A stretch of 64,000 bases of DNA from JADLHS01 sp020848635 (GTDB lineage Bacteria; Verrucomicrobiota; Verrucomicrobiia; Limisphaerales; JADLHS01). Positions 60,000-64,000 of this stretch are shown here, one piece after another. The notes under the pieces are model-generated. The model did not search any database and was not told the origin of the DNA. It saw nothing but the letters and a program-made list of their open reading frames with translations. The stretch covers positions 62,001-126,000 of the forward strand of contig JBAOIL010000015.1 in assembly GCA_037044975.1 (NCBI GenBank), written 5' to 3'. Made by a program: the position numbers and the translations under genes. How positions within the stretch are numbered: position 1 is the first letter of the stretch; each line of letters begins with the position of its first letter.

Positions 60000-61244
60000 A
60001 TGCAAACCTCCCTCAAGATCAAACTCAGCGTCTTCATGTTCCTCCAATATTTCATCTGGGGATCGTGGTACGTGAGCATGGCCACGTATCTCGGCAAGAC
60101 GCTCGGTTTTGCAGGCGGCCAGATTGGGCTGGCTTACGGCGCCTTCGCCATTGGGGCGATGATCTCCCCGTTCTTTGTGGGCTTGATCGCCGACCGCTAT
60201 TTCGCCTCAGAGAAGTTGCTCGCGTTTCTGGGGATTCTCGGCGGCGCACTGATGTTCACGCTGCCGAAGTTGACAACCTTCGGCGCCTTTTATCCGGTGC
60301 TGATTATCTATTGCGCTTCGTATGCGCCGACGCTGGCGCTCGGCAATTCGCTCTCGCTGCATCATCTGGCAAATCCCAAGCGTGACTTTCCGCTCGTCAA
60401 GACGCTCGCAGCCGTCGGCTGGATTGCGGGCGGCGTCACGCTCAGTCTGGTGCTGAAGGGCGAACAATCCGCCGTGCAGTTCTATCTCGCCGGCGCGGTT
60501 TCCATCGCGCTGGGCCTGTTCTCGCTGTCCCTGCCGCACACCCCGCCAAAGAAAACCGGCAAAGACGTCCGGCTGGGCGAAATCCTCGGGCTCGACGCCC
60601 TGGCGCTTTTGAAAAAACCCGCCTTCGCGATCTTCATCACGTGCATGTTTCTCATTTGCATCCCGCTTTATTTCTATTTCGTGAACATGAACATGTATAT
60701 CACGGAACTGGGGTGGAGATATACAGCGGCCAAAATGTCCCTGGCCCAGTTCTCGGATGTCATCTTCCTGATCCTACTGCCGTTGATGCTGCGCAGCCTG
60801 GGCTACAAGAAGACGATCTTCATCGGCATCCTCGCCTGGGTGATCCGATACTTCCTGTTGGCAGCCAGCGTGAACCAGGTCGAAATGGGAACGGGGCTCA
60901 TCTTCGCCGCCATCCTGTTGCATGGCGTGTGCTACGATTTTCTGTTTATTGCCGGCCAGCTTTATGTGGATGACGAGGCGAACGAACGCATGCGCGGCGC
61001 CGCGCAGGGCTTCATCGCGTTCATTTTGTGGGGCGTCGGGAATTTTGTCGGCAGCACCCTGGCGGGCAAAGCGCAGGCGCTGCACACGCTCGCGCCGCCG
61101 CGGGGGGCCATGGCGCATGACTGGTACGGCATCTGGATTTATCCGGCGTGGGGCGCAACGGTGGTTTTGGTTGTGTTTCTCATCTTCTTCCGTGACCCCG
61201 CGAAGAAAGCCGCGGCCAGTGTCGGGGGTAAAGGAGTCGATTAG
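60000..61244 (+). CDS. MFS nucleoside:H+ symporter-like permease
   Basis: A 414-residue inner-membrane transporter with 12 hydrophobic helices. The opening LSVFMFLQYFIWGSWYVSMATYLGKTLGF and the GAFAIGAMISPFFVGLIADRYFASEK segment (MFS loop 2-3 with the G-x-x-x-D-R-x pattern) match the NupG/XapB nucleoside branch. KxFxxK-like ends are absent. Later segments (MFLICIPLYFYFVNMNMYITELGW) also fit. Substrate nucleosides are family-based. No nucleoside enzyme is adjacent. Confidence 0.85.
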   Translation: MQTSLKIKLSVFMFLQYFIWGSWYVSMATYLGKTLGFAGGQIGLAYGAFAIGAMISPFFVGLIADRYFASEKLLAFLGILGGALMFTLPKLTTFGAFYPVLIIYCASYAPTLALGNSLSLHHLANPKRDFPLVKTLAAVGWIAGGVTLSLVLKGEQSAVQFYLAGAVSIALGLFSLSLPHTPPKKTGKDVRLGEILGLDALALLKKPAFAIFITCMFLICIPLYFYFVNMNMYITELGWRYTAAKMSLAQFSDVIFLILLPLMLRSLGYKKTIFIGILAWVIRYFLLAASVNQVEMGTGLIFAAILLHGVCYDFLFIAGQLYVDDEANERMRGAAQGFIAFILWGVGNFVGSTLAGKAQALHTLAPPRGAMAHDWYGIWIYPAWGATVVLVVFLIFFRDPAKKAAASVGGKGVD

Positions 61245-61338
61245 GACTCGCGAGCCGGTTGGTGGCTGAACGCCGGCAGGATGGAATGAGCGAGCAATTT
61301 TTCTTTTGCTGAGCCGGAGGAGGCGTTAGGGTACGCCC

Positions 61339-61743
61339 ATGCCAGAGATCGCCAATTTCGTGAACAATGGGGCCGCGAGCATCACGCCCGGGGTGGCCGA
61401 TAAGGTGTTGCGCCAGCTACCGCAGTGGAAACTGGAATTCACCCAGATCAACGCGCCGCTCTTTCCGCACCTTGTGGATCAGTTGGAATTCCTGGCCGAT
61501 GCCATCGAAGACGCGCTGGAAGGCGCCTACAAGGAACTGCCGTATTCCGCGCTGGCGCAGGGGGTATTCGCGCTGGTGTATGCGCACAAGAAAGTGGGGA
61601 TCATCCCGGATAGTGTGTTGAGCCTGGGCTATGCGGACAACTCGAGTGTGGTGCGGGCGGTCCTGATTCAGAACGAGAAGGCGTTCGCCATTTACGCCAG
61701 TGCCCAAGGCCGCAACTGGCAGAAAATCACGAGCCAGCCTTAA
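61339..61743 (+). CDS. Small conserved protein, DUF1232-like
   Basis: A 134-residue protein. Residues about 60-110 (ALEGAYKELPYSALAQGVFALVYAHKKVGIIPDSVLSLGYADNSSVVRAVL) resemble the DUF1232 pattern (IPD...LGYxDD...), which in other bacteria is a short membrane-proximal helix pair. The hydrophobicity here is modest, so membrane insertion is unsure. The N-terminal part has VLRQLPQWKLEF. No neighbour in the same direction is close enough to infer an operon. Function unknown. Confidence 0.6.
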   Translation: MPEIANFVNNGAASITPGVADKVLRQLPQWKLEFTQINAPLFPHLVDQLEFLADAIEDALEGAYKELPYSALAQGVFALVYAHKKVGIIPDSVLSLGYADNSSVVRAVLIQNEKAFAIYASAQGRNWQKITSQP

Positions 61744-61783
61744 GCGCAGTGGGCAAGCAAGGGGCGAGCGACGGGCGCCTCGA

Positions 61784-62684
61784 TCAATCCTTCGCGATTG
61801 CTGCCAGAAAGCTCGTCCGCAAGAACTGGCAATAGGTGTTCCGCTTCGCCAGAACATCGTTGTGCCCCAGGTCTGTGTGGAGAAACACCAACTTGTTCGT
61901 CTTTAGCTCCGGCGCCGTGACGGCGAGATCGGTCGCCACCAAAAAGCCTTTCCCCCGCTTTTGCAGTGCGGACATCATTTCCTCCGTTCGATTTCTTGTG
62001 CCCCCACCATCCGTGTAAATGTTGAGCAGGCGACCATCCGATTGCGTTGACCACGCCAGGAATTTGTCGGACCGGGCGTAAAGCGCGTCAAAGAGCCAGA
62101 CTTCCCGCACCGACGCCGTCAGCCCGCCATGCTCCAGAATTGCCGACATCGACCCGATAACCGCCACTGTGGCCGGATAGGATAATGCCGCCGACCGCGA
62201 AGTTGGTATGCGCAAAACCGGAGCGCTGCCGGAGCGCAGTCAGGGCTTCCGCCATGAAACATCGGAACCCGTCCGGGTCTTCCAGCTTGCCCCCGGCAGA
62301 ATCCGGCGCGTTCAGCGGTCCCGCCGGTACCAGGAGCACCGCGTTGCGACCGCTGGCGGCGAATTGCTCGATGAGCCTGGACTGTTGCAACGTGCCCACC
62401 ACGGTGTTACGCCAGCCGTGAAAATGAACGACAAAATCCACCCGCCCCGTCTCCCGAAAGCCCTTCGGAATGAACATGGCGACAGTTCGGTCGGCGTAAT
62501 GTTCGTCCGCCGAATAGAACGCGCCCTGGTATTGGTATCCCGCAGCCCGGCTCGAATGCGGGAAGGGGGCCGAAACGAAGGGAAGAATCAGCAACCGCCC
62601 GTACGGCGCATAGGCGTCTGCAGCTAATTCCGCCGCTGACGCCGTCAGCGTGAGCAGCAGCGTCCCAATCAGGGCGACTCTCAT
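61784..62684 (-). pseudogene. Secreted alpha/beta hydrolase-like protein with a one-base frameshift
   Basis: A predicted esterase-like protein with signal peptide MRVALIGTLLLTLTASAAEL. The first frame holds DFVVHFHGWRNTVVGTLQQ, NAVLLVPAGPLN and the nucleophile elbow GHSGGYR. Right after GGYRV the frame changes by +1 near 62140-62150 and continues MSAILEHGGLTASVREVWLFDALY, then HTDLGHNDVLAKRN (probable His). Without the extra base, the two halves read through as one protein of about 300 residues. A sequencing insertion or a recent mutation are both possible. The sense is the same as in the other broken genes of this window. Confidence 0.7.
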
Positions 62685-62909
62685 TGCAGAAGCATGCGCG
62701 TAGAGCCGCTGGGGCGGACAGAAAATTGTCCCCGCCGTGCCAGAACGGGACAACCAGTGTCTCCGTCTTGTGAAGCCGGACGGTCAATCCGGCAGAGTTC
62801 GTTTACACCCATTAAGGCACATCATTTGGCGAGCAGATTGCTAGATGGAATAGCCCGGCCGAGTTGTTCCAGTCGTTTTCGTCATTTGGCAGGGTAACTA
62901 GGTTCACAC

Positions 62910-63758
62910 ATGGCAACGACAATGACGCAGGAAGAAGCAGCGCAACTGGGGCAGACGGTTGAAATGTTTGAGGTCATCACTCAAACCCAGCCTTTTGACT
63001 ACCAATCGCTGGAAATCCTCAAGGAAGCCTACAGCAAATTAGGACGCGAGCCGGATGCCATCAACACGTCCAAACGAATCGCCCACGCCTACGTCCAGAT
63101 GGGGCAATTTTCCTCGGCTATTCTCGAGTACGAAACCATTCTCCAGCATCACCCCGATGATCCGGAAGTGCAGGCCGCCCTCAAACAGATCGAGAGCAAG
63201 GCCAACACCGGCAATGAACCCGGCTTCACCGACACTGCCGTCTTTCGGAAATCCGCCGAAGGCAGCACCGGCTTCCTCAAGAAAACCGGCGTCCGATCCC
63301 CCGCCATCGTGGACGACGGGCGCAAGCAGATGCACAAAATCTTCGTCGGCGGCAAAATTCTCGCGCCGGCGGACTTCGACCTCTGCTGGCATGTGCCGGA
63401 TCTGGCTGTGCCGCCCGCCGATGCCAACGAACCGTTTATCCAGATCATCGCCGACAAAGGCCTCATGCAGATCGACACCGCGTTGAAATTATTGAGCGAC
63501 CGCACCCGCGTAGCGTTCTTGCCCCTGGAGAAATACGACCTGGATATGGATCTGGCACGCAGTTTTCCGGCGGACACCTGCCGACGCTGGTCCGTGCTGC
63601 CGTTTGACCGAATGAGCAAATCGGTGCTGGTGGCCACGGCGAATCCGTTCAACCAGCAGGCGGCCAAAGAACTCGCCGAGGCCACGAATAACCGGTTGCT
63701 CTGGTATCTCGTTCCACCCGTGGATCTCGTCAAAAACCTCCGCAAAGTTTTTCGCTAA
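62910..63758 (+). CDS. TPR protein with C-terminal MshEN (GspE N-terminal) domain
   Basis: A 282-residue protein. Residues about 15-110 are TPR-like helices (QSLEILKEAYSKLGREPDAINTSKRIAHAYVQMGQFSSAILEYETILQHHPDDPEVQAAL). Residues about 165-282 resemble the N-terminal MshEN/GspE domain of type II secretion ATPases (IQIIADKGLMQIDTALKLLSDRTRVAFLPLEKYDLDMDLARSFPADTCRRWSVLPFDRMSKSVLVATANPFNQ). No ATPase domain is attached. It ends three bases before the PilB/GspE gene, which carries its own MshEN domain. It is likely an accessory of the pilus motor, possibly a c-di-GMP sensor, though this is inference. Confidence 0.75.
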   Translation: MATTMTQEEAAQLGQTVEMFEVITQTQPFDYQSLEILKEAYSKLGREPDAINTSKRIAHAYVQMGQFSSAILEYETILQHHPDDPEVQAALKQIESKANTGNEPGFTDTAVFRKSAEGSTGFLKKTGVRSPAIVDDGRKQMHKIFVGGKILAPADFDLCWHVPDLAVPPADANEPFIQIIADKGLMQIDTALKLLSDRTRVAFLPLEKYDLDMDLARSFPADTCRRWSVLPFDRMSKSVLVATANPFNQQAAKELAEATNNRLLWYLVPPVDLVKNLRKVFR

Positions 63759-63761
63759 CCC

Positions 63762-64000
63762 ATGCCTCCCGTAAAATCATTTGGTGAACGGATCGCCGAC
63801 GCCCTCGTCGAGGACGGCCTGCTGACGACCAAGCAGGTCGAAGAACTGCTCGAACAACAAAAGCGGGAAGGCACGCGCTTCATCAAGCTCGTCATCGAGA
63901 AATCATACGTGAGCGAGCAGGACCTCACCGTTTCGATGGGCCGCGTGCTGAATGTCCCCCCCATCAACCTGAGCCGGATCAGCATCGCACCCGAGGTGGC
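63762..64000 (+). CDS. Type IV pilus/type II secretion ATPase, N-terminal part (partial)
   Basis: The first 79 residues of a PilB/GspE-like protein; the window ends here. The sequence SFGERIADALVEDGLLTTKQVEELLEQQKREGTRFIKLVIEKSYVSEQDLTVSMGRVLNVPPINLSRI is the MshEN domain, which precedes the secretion ATPase domain. The ATPase motifs lie beyond the edge. ATG 63762 is three bases after the TPR-MshEN gene stop, so the two are one transcript. PilB powers pilus assembly, and the prepilin-like gene at 6.5-7.3 kb would be a possible substrate class. Confidence 0.8.
   Translation, partial: MPPVKSFGERIADALVEDGLLTTKQVEELLEQQKREGTRFIKLVIEKSYVSEQDLTVSMGRVLNVPPINLSRISIAPEV

Noticed and set aside
1..64000. 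CRISPR array, integrase, transposase or phage genes
   Set aside because: No regularly spaced direct repeats of 24-40 bases and no recognisable mobile-element proteins were found in any frame.

Overview
The window reads as a piece of a high-GC, diderm bacterial chromosome, most likely Verrucomicrobiota (Pedosphaera/Limisphaerales-like). This is an inference from gene content. There is an LPS acyltransferase (lpxD), a PQQ-type propeller protein, a prepilin with the H-X-DG tail, a DUF1080 protein, two Gfo/Idh/MocA oxidoreductases, several secreted esterases, an RNase Y and many lipoproteins. No rRNA, tRNA, CRISPR array or phage module was seen. A tmRNA (ssrA) lies on the minus strand at 48520-48870.

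Layout. 1-6.3 kb: the 3' end of nth (endonuclease III), a lipoate ligase-like protein, a PQQ-like propeller protein, rsmD, a dienelactone hydrolase, a small lipoprotein and an OPT-family transporter. 6.5-11.3 kb: a prepilin-like protein and a minus-strand run of a C45-type peptidase fusion and two esterase paralogues. 11.5-18.4 kb: a PfkB kinase, a GltD-like flavoprotein, a homocysteine methyltransferase/URO-D pair, a sodium:solute symporter and a zinc-ribbon membrane protein. 18.7-24.8 kb: a GH38-type glycosidase broken by three frameshifts and a YfhO-like membrane protein. 24.8-28.3 kb: a repeat-rich gene-poor island, a Mrr-type restriction enzyme, a HEPN/AbiU2-like protein and the decayed 3' part of a trypsin-like protease. 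28.3-32.6 kb: a second URO-D protein, a YgjP-type peptidase, a DUF1294 protein, a GreA/GreB-like factor and an OB-fold/coiled-coil protein. 33-37.1 kb: an operon for an uptake [NiFe] hydrogenase with the six-cysteine signature of oxygen-tolerant group 1d enzymes (hyaABCD order). 37.1-42.4 kb: an ABC exporter operon (ATPase, permease, HlyD adaptor, lipoprotein). 42.7-48.9 kb: a DUF1080 protein, a 1185-residue membrane coiled-coil protein with exact 63-residue tandem repeats, an unknown protein and the tmRNA. 48.9-57.2 kb: a type III decarboxylase, a zinc-ribbon kinase with a coiled-coil protein and a lipoprotein, RNase Y with 5-formyl-THF cyclo-ligase, and two oxidoreductases. 57.3-64 kb: lpxD, a PBP4-type carboxypeptidase, a nucleoside permease-like MFS protein, a small conserved protein, a frameshifted esterase, and a TPR-MshEN protein leading into pilB/gspE, which runs off the end.

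Points of most interest: the 63-residue repeat coiled-coil protein, whose predicted topology puts long coils on both sides of the inner membrane; the oxygen-tolerant hydrogenase operon without maturation genes beside it; the Mrr/HEPN pair abutting a truncated protease; and a set of five frame breaks in otherwise intact genes, all of the same +1 sense, which may be residual sequence errors rather than true pseudogenes.
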